Assembly: GCA_963760935.1 (NCBI GenBank)
Contig: CAVXFB010000006.1
Location: 1,052,337-1,116,336, forward strand
DNA: 64,000 nt
Reading direction: 5' to 3'
DNA from: CAVXFB01 sp963760935
GTDB lineage: Bacteria; Planctomycetota; Planctomycetia; Pirellulales; Thermoguttaceae
The notes beneath the pieces were generated by a model. That model saw only the letters and a list, made by a program, of their open reading frames with translations. It did no database searches and was not told where the DNA came from. This document shows positions 39,445-49,055 of the stretch, piece after piece (position 1 is the first letter of the stretch; every line of letters starts with the position of its first letter). The translations under genes were made by a program, and so were the position numbers.

Positions 39445-40392
39445 ATGTCGGTTGAACCACGATACGTCGATCTTCAGGTTAACGGCTACGCCGGTGTTGA
39501 CTTCAACCAGGACGACCTGTCCGAAGCCGATCTACAAAGTGCTTGTCACTTGCTCCGCGTAGATGGCGTGGCGGGCGCGTTAGCGACCATCATTACCGAC
39601 GAGCTTCCACGCATGACGGCACGGCTGGGGCGAATTGCCGAGATCCGACAGCGCAACAAACTAGTGCGCGATGTGATCTGGGGCATCCATATCGAAGGCC
39701 CGTTTATTAACGAAACCTCCGGCTACGTCGGGGCCCATCCTCGCGATGCGGTGCGGGTTGCCGATGTCGACTCGATGAAAAAGCTGCTCGATGCGGCCGA
39801 CGGACTGACGCGCATCGTCACCTTGGCCCCCGAGCGCGATTCGGGCATGAACGTGACGCGATATCTTGCCAAGCAGCAAGTGCTGGTCGCCGCTGGCCAT
39901 TGTGATCCGAGCCTGGAGGATCTGAACGCGGCCATTGACGCGGGCCTTTCGATGTTTACGCACTTAGGCAACGGTTGCCCACTACTTATGCACCGGCACG
40001 ACAATATCGTCCAACGCGCACTGAGCCTCAGCGACCGCCTGACGATTTGTTTCATCGCCGATGGCGTCCATATTACGCCGATGGCATTGGGCAATTACCT
40101 GCGACTCGTCGGTGTGGACCGAGCGATCTGCGTCACCGACGCCATTTCGGCCGCGCGTTTGGGACCGGGGACTTACCCGCTGGGCTCACAAACGGTAAAA
40201 ATCGGCGAAGACCTCGTTGCCCGTTCTGAAGACGGTACGCACTTTGTCGGATCGACGGCCACCATGCCGCGAATGAGAGCGTTGCTCGGCAACGTGCTGG
40301 GCCTGCCGCAAGACGATATCGATCACCTGCTCTGCGATAACCCGCGTGCGGCACTGGGCAAGATTGGTCGTGCTAACGCTGTTTCCGCTTGA
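39445..40392 (+). CDS. nagA: N-acetylglucosamine-6-phosphate deacetylase
   Basis: A 315-residue amidohydrolase-fold enzyme that removes acetate from GlcNAc-6-phosphate. It carries YVDLQVNGYAGVDFNQDD, HIEGPFINETSGYVGAHP, AGHCDPSLEDL, MFTHLGNG, IADGVHITPMAL and VTDAISAARLGPG, covering the metal and substrate sites. It is shorter than the typical 380 residues because the N-terminal beta domain strands are missing, which is common in some phyla. ATG 39445 has GGAAAGGA upstream. It overlaps the next, convergent gene by 20 bases. Confidence 0.85.
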   Translation: MSVEPRYVDLQVNGYAGVDFNQDDLSEADLQSACHLLRVDGVAGALATIITDELPRMTARLGRIAEIRQRNKLVRDVIWGIHIEGPFINETSGYVGAHPRDAVRVADVDSMKKLLDAADGLTRIVTLAPERDSGMNVTRYLAKQQVLVAAGHCDPSLEDLNAAIDAGLSMFTHLGNGCPLLMHRHDNIVQRALSLSDRLTICFIADGVHITPMALGNYLRLVGVDRAICVTDAISAARLGPGTYPLGSQTVKIGEDLVARSEDGTHFVGSTATMPRMRALLGNVLGLPQDDIDHLLCDNPRAALGKIGRANAVSA

Positions 40393-40639
40393 ACTCGGAG
40401 TCGTGCTCCTTGAGAAACGCCTTAAGCTCATCGGCGAATCCCAGCAGCCGCTCCCATTGCTCGAAGTAGAGCGTCACGGGCATGCGTTGCAACCCGTAGA
40501 GGCTCATGGCGCCTTTGGCGCTAACTTTGCAGTAAAGATTGCCGCGAGGCGGCGATTCCTGGTCGGCCAGCAACTTCGCGGCCTCGTCGACCCCAATTTC
40601 GCCCGCCGCGACTTTGGCGAGGATTTCTTCCTTCTTCAT
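40373..40639 (-). CDS. small conserved-looking protein of unknown function
   Basis: An 88-residue protein starting at ATG 40639 with AAGGA nine bases upstream. The N-terminus MKKEEILAKVAAGEIGVDEA followed by AKLLADQ is a short helix-turn-helix-like or SHOCT-like module seen at the ends of many small proteins. The rest, GNLYCKVSAKGAMSLYGLQ and EQWERLLGFADELKAFLKEH, looks like a compact alpha/beta domain. No function is known to me. Its last 20 bases overlap the end of nagA. Confidence 0.6.
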   Translation of the reverse strand: MKKEEILAKVAAGEIGVDEAAKLLADQESPPRGNLYCKVSAKGAMSLYGLQRMPVTLYFEQWERLLGFADELKAFLKEHDSEFKRKQR

Positions 40640-40951
40640 GTCGGTTTGTCCTTCAGTGCGAGCCCCGTTTAGCAAGTTCCATCACGGCACAAAGAGCGCC
40701 TTGGTGCGGACATCTTAGCGGATTTTTTCTGGGTCGGTAGATCAGCAGTCGAATTTCCGACAATTTCCAAGGCAGCACACCGACGCCCCTCCTGATGGGC
40801 GGTCCGCTGCAAATGGTCTGCAAATCGTAGCAAAGCCTCACGCGATCTGCCAGCGAGTACCGCTGCTGTAATCACGGTGATCGAACTCACTCCGTTGCGT
40901 AGGGGGGGGTGCTAGTGGCGAGCCGAGGCGGCTCAAAAGTATAATCGAGGA
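40640..40951. other. 312-base intergenic region
   Basis: It lies between the small 88-residue gene (minus) and the CHAD gene (plus). It has a GGGGGGG run at 40902-40908. I see no gene, terminator or good promoter. Confidence 0.35.
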
Positions 40952-42080
40952 ATGAGCGATAGCGGCTACCAGTTCCTCGCGGCCACATACATCCGCCGGC
41001 AAGCAAAACACCTTGCCGGGCAATTCGGAGGTCTGCGCGGCGGACGGCATCGAGTTTATCCACCGGGCGAGAGTGGCAAGCCGCCGACTGAGGGCGGCGC
41101 TGAGGATGTTCGAATCCCTCTTCGTCGCTAAGCGGTTGCGACAGTGGAAAAAGGCCCTCCGCCGCACTGCTGCCAAGCTTGGCGAAGCTCGCGATCACGA
41201 CGTGCAAATCGAGTTCCTCTGCGGAATCCTGTCGTCGTTGACCGCGAAAGAGTATTTTGCTGGAATCGCTCGCATTCTCGTTGAGTTGGAACGTGAACGC
41301 GAACGCCTTCAGCCCCAAGTGGTCGACGCCGTCGAGCGTATGGAGACAAAGGGCACGTTGCAGCAATTGAGACGTGCTACCAAGGCGCTGCTGCGTGAGG
41401 CTGGATCGGTCGGCGACAACCTCCAAACCCCGGCGGCCCAGTTGAAGACGCGAAAGCACATCCTGCGGGGACTCGATGGTCTACTCCAACACGCCGAAAG
41501 TCTGGCCGATGCCGATGATCAGCAGTCGCACCACGCCATGCGAATCGCGGCGAAGCGGCTTCGGTACACCGTGGAAATTGCCCGCCCCGTCTATCCCGGA
41601 CGTTTGGATGAGTCCTTGGAATGTCTGAAAAAGGTGCAGTCCCTTTTGGGCGAAGTACACGATTGCGATGTCTGGGCTGCACGGCTCGATACCTTCTCTG
41701 TTCGGCAATGCCGCCGCAGCAACAAGTTTTTCGGCCATGCCGGCCGGCTCGCACATTTGCAGCCCGGGATCGACTATCTGCGACGGGATCGGCGTCGCCA
41801 TCGTGAAGGGGCCTTCGCGCGGCTCGTGCAATACTGGGCCGAACTCGAGCACCGTCGGCTATGGGACACTTTGCGGGCGATCGTCAGTGACCAGCCGTCT
41901 GCCGCAATAGCAGCCGGAGCACCGCCACCCGGCAATCAGCATCACGCGCTGCCGAACGTTTCCAATGGGCACACGGCACTAACGCCAACTCCGTTACAGC
42001 CGAGCGACTATCCACCGGACAATGTTTTGGGCGAGGAAGACCATGCTTCGCCCAAAGCGGACTTGACCGTCGGCTCCTGA
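40952..42080 (+). CDS. CHAD domain protein, frame broken by one extra base
   Basis: CHAD is a helical, strongly basic domain that binds polyphosphate. The frame from ATG 40952 gives MSDSGYQFLAATYIRRQAKH. After the break near 41035 the next frame gives EFIHRARVASRRLRAALRMF, then ARDHDVQIEFL and AMRIAAKRLRYTVEIARPVY, the repeated His and Arg/Lys pattern of CHAD. Removing one G yields 375 residues. A disordered tail ends the protein. It lies 18 bases before a Ppx/GppA gene, followed by ppk, so the context agrees with a polyphosphate role. The exact start is uncertain. Confidence 0.8.
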
Positions 42081-42098
42081 TGAGAACAATGGTTCACT

Positions 42099-43658
42099 AT
42101 GGAGCCGCACCCTTCTAAGCCGGTGAATGCCGTGGCCAAAACGGTGGCCGCCATCGACGTTGGGGCCAACGCCCTGCGGATGGTCATTGCCGAAGTGTTT
42201 GCCGATGGCCGCATCGAAGTCCTGGAACGGCTGCAACGTGCGATCCGCCTCGGCCAAGACACGTTCCGTCGCGGCCGCCTGGGCGGCGAGAGCATGAGGT
42301 CCGCTATCCAGATTCTCCGCGATTATCGTCATCTGCTCGATCTTTATAAGGTGGAGAAGATTCGAGCCGTTGCCACGACGGCTGTCCGCGAAGCGGCCAA
42401 CGGCGATACCTTTCTCGACCGCGTCTTTCTTGCCACCCGGCTGAACGTCGACGTGATCGACACGTCGGAAGAAAGCCGGCTCACGGTGTCGGCCGTGCGC
42501 CAGGCGGTGGGCGATGCCTTGGGGGTGAATCAGCGGCAGACGTTGATCGCCGACGTTGGCGGCGGCAGCACGTTGTTGACGCTATTGGAAAACGGCGATA
42601 TTGCGACGGCGCAGAGCATGCGGCTTGGTTCGATACGGCTACAGGAAGTGTTCGCCACCAGCGAGGAGCCGCCCGCGCGGTCGGCCGAACTGCTGCGGCA
42701 GCACATTTCAAATGCGCTGGCGACGCTACAGAGCGTCCCGCTGAAAGAGATCGATTCGTTCGTAGCCGTCGGCGGCGATGCCCGTTTCGCCGCCCGCGAA
42801 ATTGGCACGCCGACCGAATCGGCCGATCTGGCCGTGATCGACCCGGCCGAGTTCGACATGCTCGTGGATCGTTGCGAGTGTTACACTGCCGAGGAATTGT
42901 CGAAACGCCACGGTCTGCCTTTCGCCGAAGCCGAGACGCTCAACCCGGCTCTCTTGGTCTATCAAAGCCTTCTGCACAGGACCAAGGCGCCGCACATGAT
43001 TGTTTCGCACGTCTCGATGCGGGACGGCTTGTTGCTGGAGTTGGCCCGCGAAGTGACGGGTCAGGAGGACGAGGCACTGGCAATCGGCGTGATCCACTCC
43101 GCCACGGCGATTGCAGAGAAGTACCACGTTGACCTCGATCATGCCAACAACGTGGCGGAGGTGGCAGTCCGCCTATTCGATCTGTTTCAGGCCGACCACG
43201 GATTGAGCAAACGGCATCGGTTGTTGTTACGAGTGGCCGGACTGTTGCACGAGGTGGGCGGCTTCGTCAGCACTCGGGCGCACCATAAACATAGCGAGTA
43301 TCTGATCACCAACTCCGAGATATTCGGGCTTAATCGCAACGAGATCGTCATGGTGGCCCAGATTGCCCGGTATCATCGCCGTAGCGTTCCTAGGGCATCG
43401 CATTTGACCTTTATGGCCCTGCCGCGCGAGTCCCGGGTGATTGTCAATAAGCTGGCGGCGCTGTTGCGCGTTGCCGATGCGATGATTCGCGGCCACCGCC
43501 GCCGCCCGGCCGATATACACTTTCAACGCCAGGGGGACGAATTGATCATATCGTTGTCTGGCGGCCACGACCTGCTGTTGGAGGAGCGTGCCATGACAGC
43601 CAAGGGCGATCTGTTTGAGGATATCTATGGGGTGAGGATGCGGCTGGAAGAATCGTAG
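42099..43658 (+). CDS. Ppx/GppA family exopolyphosphatase
   Basis: A 519-residue protein of the ASKHA superfamily. AAIDVGANALRMVIAEV is the phosphate-1 loop, VATTAVREAANGDTFLDRV and IADVGGGSTLLTLLENGD complete the nucleotide site, and the C-terminal third has HD-domain residues (LRVAGLLHEVGGFVS, HKHSEYLI). The family cleaves terminal phosphate from polyphosphate or pppGpp. The neighbours CHAD and PPK1 favour polyphosphate. The start is ATG 42099. Confidence 0.87.
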   Translation: MEPHPSKPVNAVAKTVAAIDVGANALRMVIAEVFADGRIEVLERLQRAIRLGQDTFRRGRLGGESMRSAIQILRDYRHLLDLYKVEKIRAVATTAVREAANGDTFLDRVFLATRLNVDVIDTSEESRLTVSAVRQAVGDALGVNQRQTLIADVGGGSTLLTLLENGDIATAQSMRLGSIRLQEVFATSEEPPARSAELLRQHISNALATLQSVPLKEIDSFVAVGGDARFAAREIGTPTESADLAVIDPAEFDMLVDRCECYTAEELSKRHGLPFAEAETLNPALLVYQSLLHRTKAPHMIVSHVSMRDGLLLELAREVTGQEDEALAIGVIHSATAIAEKYHVDLDHANNVAEVAVRLFDLFQADHGLSKRHRLLLRVAGLLHEVGGFVSTRAHHKHSEYLITNSEIFGLNRNEIVMVAQIARYHRRSVPRASHLTFMALPRESRVIVNKLAALLRVADAMIRGHRRRPADIHFQRQGDELIISLSGGHDLLLEERAMTAKGDLFEDIYGVRMRLEES

Positions 43659-43720
43659 GCCCGCGGTCGAGTTTGTCAGACGGACTGTAGAGGATCGTTC
43701 CCGCCCCAATCCTTATCATC

Positions 43721-45844
43721 ATGCCGAAGAACGCCCTGAAATCGCCTGAACTGTATATCAACCGCGAGTTGAGTTGGCTGGAGTTTAATCATCGAGTGTT
43801 GCAGGAGGGGCTGGCCGAGGAACTGCCGCTGTTGGAGCGGCTGAAGTTTCTAGCTATTGTCGCCTCAAACCTTGACGAGTTCTTCCTGGTCCGCGTCGCT
43901 GGCCTAATGCGACATCGGTCCGGCAAATTGCGGCGGCGTGACGCGGCCGGTATGACCGCCAATGAGCAATTGGCCGCCATCAGCCGCCGTGTCCATCAAA
44001 TGCTGCAAGATTACTCGGCCGGCGTCCGCGAAGTGCTGGTCCGGCTAGCCGAGCATGGGCTCCACGTATGGCAGCCCGCGCAATGGACGACGGAGCAGCG
44101 GCAATTCCTGCAATCCTATTTCGCCCGTGAAATTCAACCTATTCTGACGCCTTTAGCCGTTGAGGAACTCGAACCGGGCCCGCTCTTGCCCAATTTGCAG
44201 TTGCACGTCGCCGCGCTCTTGAGACCTGCTGGCGCCGAGCCGGAGGCATCGCAACGGAAGATTGTCGTGCCCGTGCCTAGCCAATTGCCGCGGCTCGTGT
44301 CGCTGCCGTCGGAGCAGGATGTCCACTTGGCCCGCGTTGAAGACGTGATCGGGGCCAACCTGGCGGCCCTGTTTCCCGGGTTTGACGTAGAGGCGGCCGT
44401 CGCCTTTCGTATTGCGCGCGACGCCGACGTGGTGCTCCAGGACGACGAAGAGATTGAAGACATGTTGCACGCGATGGAACAGGTGGTGCTCTCACGGCGC
44501 CGCCGCATCCCCGTACGGCTGACTCTCTCGGCGCATCCGGATGCAACGCTACGGAAATGGCTTGTGCAGTGGCTAAAACTCGCCGACGATGATGTCTATG
44601 AGATCGACGCTCCGCAGGAGGCCTCGGCCCTGATGGAATTGGTGAACCGGCATGGTTTTGACCACCTGAGGATCGATGATTGGGCGCCGCAAACGCCGCT
44701 GGACCTGATCGGCGCCGACGATCTTTGGACGGCAATCCAGGATCACGACGTCTTGCTGTTTCATCCCTACGAGAGCTTCGACCCGCTGGTGAAATTGGTG
44801 GGGCAAGCGGCCGAGGATCCGCAAGTGCTGGCCATCAAGCAGACGCTCTATCGCACCAGCGGCGATTCGCCGATCGTTCGCGCATTGGCCCGCGCCGCGC
44901 AAAACGGCAAGGAAGTTACGGCATTGGTGGAGTTGAAGGCCCGCTTCGACGAATGGCGCAACGTGAATTGGGCTCGGCGGCTGGAGGATGCCGGCGTCCA
45001 CGTGATCTACGGCATCGCGGGCTTCAAGACGCACTCGAAGGCCCTGCTGATCGTTCGTCGCCAGGCGCAACGTTTGCAGCGATACGTGCACTTGGCCACG
45101 GGCAATTACAACGACCGCACCGCGCGGCTTTATTCCGACATCGGCCTGTTGACGTGCGACCGCGAGATTGTGGCCGACGTGGCCGCGTTCTTCAATCTGT
45201 TGACCGGCTATTCCGAGTCGGTCGGCTGGGCAAGGCTCTCGGTGGCGCCGATCGGGCTGCGGCAAAAGTTCGTCGACCTGATTGACCGCGAGATCCAGGC
45301 ATCGACGCCGGACCGGCCCGGCCTGATCATGGCGAAGGTCAACTCGCTACAGGATCCGGAGATTTGCCGATCGCTGTATCGCGCGAGCCAGGCCGGCGTG
45401 AAGGTGATGCTCAATGTTCGCGGCATCTGTTGCCTGCGGCCGGGCCTTAGCGGTGTCTCCGAACACATTGAGGTCCGCTCGATCGTCGATCGGTTCCTCG
45501 AACACGCCCGGGTGTTCTACTTCCGCAACGGCGGACACGAAGAGGTATATCTCAGCAGCGCCGATTGGATGCAGCGCAATCTTAGCAAGCGTCTGGAGCT
45601 GATGTTTCCCGTTGTCGATCCCAAGCACCGTCGGCGGCTCATCGACGCCCTGCACACGTATTTTGCCGACAACGTAAAGGCGTGGCGATTGTTGAGCGAC
45701 GGAACGTACGAGCGGGTAGCGCGCAAGGGTCCGCGCATCCGCGCACAGCAAATCTTCCACAAGCAAGCCCTGGACGCCGCCCGCAACGCCGCCCACGCCA
45801 TGCCGCAATTCCGCCCGCTAACGCGGTCGAATCCACCCACGTAG
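43721..45844 (+). CDS. ppk1: polyphosphate kinase 1
   Basis: A 707-residue PPK1, the usual length. It begins YINRELSWLEFNHRVLQEGL, and has LLFHPYESFDPLVKLVGQAA, KQTLYRTSGDSPIVRALARA and FKTHSKALLIVRR with the autophosphorylated His, then HLATGNYNDRTARLYSDIGL. PPK1 polymerises the gamma phosphate of ATP into polyphosphate, reversibly. With the exopolyphosphatase and the CHAD protein upstream it forms a synthesis-degradation-binding set. ATG 43721 is the start; 62 bases separate it from the Ppx gene. Confidence 0.95.
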   Translation: MPKNALKSPELYINRELSWLEFNHRVLQEGLAEELPLLERLKFLAIVASNLDEFFLVRVAGLMRHRSGKLRRRDAAGMTANEQLAAISRRVHQMLQDYSAGVREVLVRLAEHGLHVWQPAQWTTEQRQFLQSYFAREIQPILTPLAVEELEPGPLLPNLQLHVAALLRPAGAEPEASQRKIVVPVPSQLPRLVSLPSEQDVHLARVEDVIGANLAALFPGFDVEAAVAFRIARDADVVLQDDEEIEDMLHAMEQVVLSRRRRIPVRLTLSAHPDATLRKWLVQWLKLADDDVYEIDAPQEASALMELVNRHGFDHLRIDDWAPQTPLDLIGADDLWTAIQDHDVLLFHPYESFDPLVKLVGQAAEDPQVLAIKQTLYRTSGDSPIVRALARAAQNGKEVTALVELKARFDEWRNVNWARRLEDAGVHVIYGIAGFKTHSKALLIVRRQAQRLQRYVHLATGNYNDRTARLYSDIGLLTCDREIVADVAAFFNLLTGYSESVGWARLSVAPIGLRQKFVDLIDREIQASTPDRPGLIMAKVNSLQDPEICRSLYRASQAGVKVMLNVRGICCLRPGLSGVSEHIEVRSIVDRFLEHARVFYFRNGGHEEVYLSSADWMQRNLSKRLELMFPVVDPKHRRRLIDALHTYFADNVKAWRLLSDGTYERVARKGPRIRAQQIFHKQALDAARNAAHAMPQFRPLTRSNPPT

Positions 45845-46006
45845 GACGACAAACGGTACCTTTGCTGCTCTCGCGTTGCAAGACATCGCACGTGGCTGCT
45901 TGACGTAAGCTAGGCGACAAGCGGCATAAGTAGCGTCCATGCCGGCCAATGAACCAAACGCGTGCTTGGCCAACCATCGTCGACAGCAGGAGTAAAGAGC
46001 AGCCGT

Positions 46007-47038
46007 CTAGTAGGGCGACTTGCGCTCGCGCCACGCCCATTCTTTTGAGGCGTCGCTCTTGATGAGACGGCGGTCAATGAAATCGCCGATGAGGTCGGGG
46101 ATATGGAACTTTGGGTCGAGCAACTTGGTGCCTTGCAGGCGGGTATCGAACTTGCCGAAAAAGAGCGTTTCCCGATCGAGCTTATCCTCGCCGGTTGGCT
46201 CGGGATGATACTTCCGAAAGATACCGTATAGGCGTTTGGCTTCTTCCAGCGCTCGGGCGTCCTGTTTGCCGACCAGTATCAAGACGGCAATATCGCGTTG
46301 CACGATCGGGTTCGCCGTTGCCCACCACATGGGAAGGCCGGGGAAGGATCCCTTTGGCGACAGCAGCACCAGTGCTTTGACGAAGCAGCCGCGTTTGTAT
46401 TCCCGATCGGCGCCAAAGACGCGATTATTCTCCTGCTCCGTCGCATCGGCTGCCGCGAAGTTTATTGCTACGCCGGCGCCCATCTCGGCCCCCACGACGC
46501 ACAATTTATCGATATTCAGTTCGCCGGCGTTGTTGCGATCGATAAGGAACGCCTTGATCGCCTTCATGTCTTGGCCCACCATCGCGGTGAACTGCCCGAC
46601 AGAGAGTGTCGCGGCCTTAAGCGTCTCAGTTCTTCCGGCGCCGCGAATATGCGTACTCTGGCCATGTCCTCGAAGGTCGGGCACGATGGCTGCGTGGCCC
46701 ATCGCCTGAAGTGCGAGGGCGAGGTCCCGATAATCGTTGCCGTTTTGCTTCCACATGTGCAACAGCACAACGGGAATTGTCTGCTTGCCTTTGGTGCCAG
46801 GATAGTACGTCACGGCCAATTCGAGGCCATCGGACGTGGACAACATCAGCAGTTTGGGCTTGGGGAGATCGGCTTCCTTGGATTTCTCGCTCGCTGCCGC
46901 TTTGCTGGCCGTCAACCCAGCGGCCGGAGCGGCGAGGACGACGTGCGGCCAGAGAGATGCAACAGCGACGATTAGTGACCAGCCATGCCGCACCGATATG
47001 ACGTTCCCCCAAAAGCAGAAAAGTCGCTTGGCTCGCAT
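46007..47038 (-). CDS. secreted alpha/beta hydrolase-fold protein lacking the nucleophile serine
   Basis: A 343-residue exported protein with a signal peptide (GWSLIVAVASLWPHVVLAAP). The fold is alpha/beta hydrolase: VVLLHMWKQNGNDYRDLALA and AAIVPDLRGHGQST, then the nucleophile elbow. The elbow reads VVGAEMGAGVA, so Glu stands where the GxSxG serine should be. It may therefore be inactive or use another mechanism. The GADREYKRGCFVKALVLLSP stretch is family-like. ATG 47038 has GAGGAG upstream. It is divergent from hemB. Confidence 0.75.
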   Translation of the reverse strand: MRAKRLFCFWGNVISVRHGWSLIVAVASLWPHVVLAAPAAGLTASKAAASEKSKEADLPKPKLLMLSTSDGLELAVTYYPGTKGKQTIPVVLLHMWKQNGNDYRDLALALQAMGHAAIVPDLRGHGQSTHIRGAGRTETLKAATLSVGQFTAMVGQDMKAIKAFLIDRNNAGELNIDKLCVVGAEMGAGVAINFAAADATEQENNRVFGADREYKRGCFVKALVLLSPKGSFPGLPMWWATANPIVQRDIAVLILVGKQDARALEEAKRLYGIFRKYHPEPTGEDKLDRETLFFGKFDTRLQGTKLLDPKFHIPDLIGDFIDRRLIKSDASKEWAWRERKSPY

Positions 47039-47170
47039 GGGATACTCCTCGGCCCGTTCCTCCGCGACACCTCGCACCCACCCATTCTATCCTAGGTCCT
47101 GGTTAAACCAGCGTCAACGCGCGGCAATCGCCCGGGTGTGGCAATTAATTATGGAGGCTAGGCCCGACTG

Positions 47171-47249
47171 GACGGTCATCCTGATCGCAGCAAAGGATCT
47201 CGGATGCGAGCGAGACGCTAGATTCTTCGCTGCGATCAGAATGACGGTC
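47171..47249. repeat. long imperfect hairpin, dispersed-repeat-like
   Basis: Arms 47171-47191 and 47229-47249 match at 19 of 21 positions (GACGGTCATCCTGATCGCAG against its reverse complement), and pairing continues inward to 47206/47214 with few mismatches. The core AAGGATCTCGGATGCGAGCG with GATTCTTCGCTGCGATCAGA resembles a hairpin family seen in many bacterial genomes. It sits in the divergent gap before hemB. Confidence 0.65.
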
Positions 47250-47297
47250 TGCCGATGCCCGCCAAGAATAATTGTCAGACCTCCCCGCCATCGCTGA

Positions 47298-47326
47298 TTG
47301 TGGCGATTCGAGGCGCCGGCTACAAT
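47298..47326 (+). promoter_or_regulatory. candidate sigma70-type promoter of hemB
   Basis: TTGTGG (47298-47303), exactly 17 bases, TACAAT (47321-47326). It would start near 47333. AGGAGG follows at 47347-47352, but 24 bases before the ATG, which is longer than usual. Confidence 0.5.
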
Positions 47327-47375
47327 GGTTTGGAACGTTAGCCTTTAGGAGGCGACCTCGATCGCCCGCACGCCT

Positions 47376-48362
47376 ATGTTTCCAACGACCCGACTACGCC
47401 GCCTACGCTACAATCCGGCCGTACGCGAATTGGTTCGCGAGACGCGCCTCTCGCCCGCTAACCTGATTCTGCCGCTGTTTGTGCGGCCAGGAAGCGGCGT
47501 GCGCGAGCCGATCACCGCGATGCCTGGGCATGCGCAACTTTCGCCGGATATGATTGCCAACGAGGTCGCCGAGGCCGTGGAGCTTGGGCTGGGTGGCGTA
47601 ATCCTCTTCGGCATCCCAGCCACGAAGGACGCTGTAGGCAGCGATGCCATGAGCGACTCGGGCATCATTGCCCAGGCCATCCGCACGGCGAAGCAAACAG
47701 CCAAGGACTTCCTCATCGTCACCGACGTGTGTTGCTGCGAGTATACCGATCATGGCCACTGCGGCGCAGTCGGCCATTCCACCGGCCGGCCCGACGTTGA
47801 CAACGACGCAACGCTCGATTTATTGGCGAGGCAGGCTCTGGTTCACGCTCGAGCCGGAGCCGATGTCGTAGCGCCCAGCGGCATGATGGACGGCATGGTC
47901 GGCGCGATTCGCACGGCTTTAGACGGCGCCGGATTCGTCCACGTGCCGATCATGAGCTATGCGGCCAAGTATGCCAGCGCATTCTACGGGCCGTTCCGCG
48001 AGGCAGCCGAGAGCGCTCCGCAATTTGGCGATCGCCGCGGTTACCAGATGGACCCAGTGGCCGCGGCCGGCCAAGCGATGCGAGAAATTGAGCTCGACTT
48101 GGCCGAAGGGGCCGACATGATCATGGTCAAGCCGGCACTGGCGTATCTCGATATCATTCGCCAAGCGCACGAGCGATTTCCGGGCGTTCCGCTGGCCGCC
48201 TACAACGTGTCGGGCGAGTACAGCATGATCAAGGCCGCCGCTGAGCGTGGCTGGCTTAATGAACGCCTCGCCGCCGAAGAGTCGCTGACCGCCATCCGCC
48301 GCGCCGGAGCAAGCATCATCTTGACGTACTGGGCAAAGGACGCTGCCCGCTGGCATAAGTAG
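47376..48362 (+). CDS. hemB: delta-aminolevulinic acid dehydratase (porphobilinogen synthase)
   Basis: A 328-residue HemB that joins two 5-aminolevulinate molecules into porphobilinogen for haem and other tetrapyrroles. VTDVCCCEYTDHGHCG carries the active-site zinc Cys residues, and SYAAKYASAFYGPFREAA and MVKPALAYLD hold the two Schiff-base lysines. The length is standard. ATG 47376 is the only start near; AGGAGG lies unusually far upstream. No haem gene neighbours it. Confidence 0.96.
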   Translation: MFPTTRLRRLRYNPAVRELVRETRLSPANLILPLFVRPGSGVREPITAMPGHAQLSPDMIANEVAEAVELGLGGVILFGIPATKDAVGSDAMSDSGIIAQAIRTAKQTAKDFLIVTDVCCCEYTDHGHCGAVGHSTGRPDVDNDATLDLLARQALVHARAGADVVAPSGMMDGMVGAIRTALDGAGFVHVPIMSYAAKYASAFYGPFREAAESAPQFGDRRGYQMDPVAAAGQAMREIELDLAEGADMIMVKPALAYLDIIRQAHERFPGVPLAAYNVSGEYSMIKAAAERGWLNERLAAEESLTAIRRAGASIILTYWAKDAARWHK

Positions 48363-48384
48363 CAGGCACGCTCCGCGCCGGAGC

Positions 48385-48406
48385 CGTAGGGTCCGCCTTG
48401 CGGACC
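48385..48406 (+). repeat. short palindromic repeat, copy 2
   Basis: CGTAGGGTCCGCCTTGCGGA then CC: the hairpin GGTCCGC-ctt-GCGGACC is perfect here. It is the second copy of the element at 714-735 and lies 23 bases after the hemB stop, in a convergent gap with hisB. Confidence 0.55.
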
Positions 48407-48459
48407 GAAGACTTGCTGTTGTGCCGTCCGCTGCTACCGCACATGCATGTGCATGCCGC

Positions 48460-49047
48460 TTACAGCGTTCCCTTAGTGCTCGGCACGCCGGGCAATCGCG
48501 GATCGGCTTCGAGGGCTTGGCGGAGCGAGCGGGCCGTGGCCTTAAAAATCGCCTCGGCAATATGGTGGCTATTGCGGCCGTAAGGAACGATGATGTGCAG
48601 ATTGCACAGCGCGTTGGCGGCAAACGCTTGCCAAAAATCGGCCACGAGTTCCGAATCGAAGTTGCCGATTTTGTGCGTCGGAAAATCAGCCTGAAAGACG
48701 AAGTATGCCCGGCCGCCGAGGTCCAACGCGGTGGTGCACAAAGTTTCTTCCATCGGCAGGGCGAAATGGCCATAACGGCGGATGCCTGCCTTGTCGCCGG
48801 CCGCCTCACGCAGCGCCTGGCCCAGACAAATCCCGATGTCTTCCACTGTGTGGTGTTGGTCGACTTCCAGGTCACCCTTTGCCTGGACCGTCAGATCGAA
48901 GGCCGCATGCTTGGCCAAGAGTGTCAGCATGTGATCGAGAAAGCCGACGCCGGTCGACACCCGCGCCTCGCCGATGCCATCGACCAGCAATTCCAATTCA
49001 ACGTCGGTTTCTGCCGTCTTGCGGTGGATTTTGGCTGTTCGGGGCAT
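48460..49047 (-). CDS. hisB: imidazoleglycerol-phosphate dehydratase
   Basis: A 195-residue monofunctional HisB that carries out the sixth step of histidine synthesis, using manganese. It has [52 protein letters not shown] and [20 protein letters not shown], the two repeats of metal-binding HHxxE. The start ATG 49047 fits the family ([17 protein letters not shown]). It is nine bases after hisC on the same strand, so hisD-hisC-hisB form an operon. Confidence 0.95.
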   Translation of the reverse strand: MPRTAKIHRKTAETDVELELLVDGIGEARVSTGVGFLDHMLTLLAKHAAFDLTVQAKGDLEVDQHHTVEDIGICLGQALREAAGDKAGIRRYGHFALPMEETLCTTALDLGGRAYFVFQADFPTHKIGNFDSELVADFWQAFAANALCNLHIIVPYGRNSHHIAEAIFKATARSLRQALEADPRLPGVPSTKGTL

Positions 49048-49055
49048 GGCTCGTA

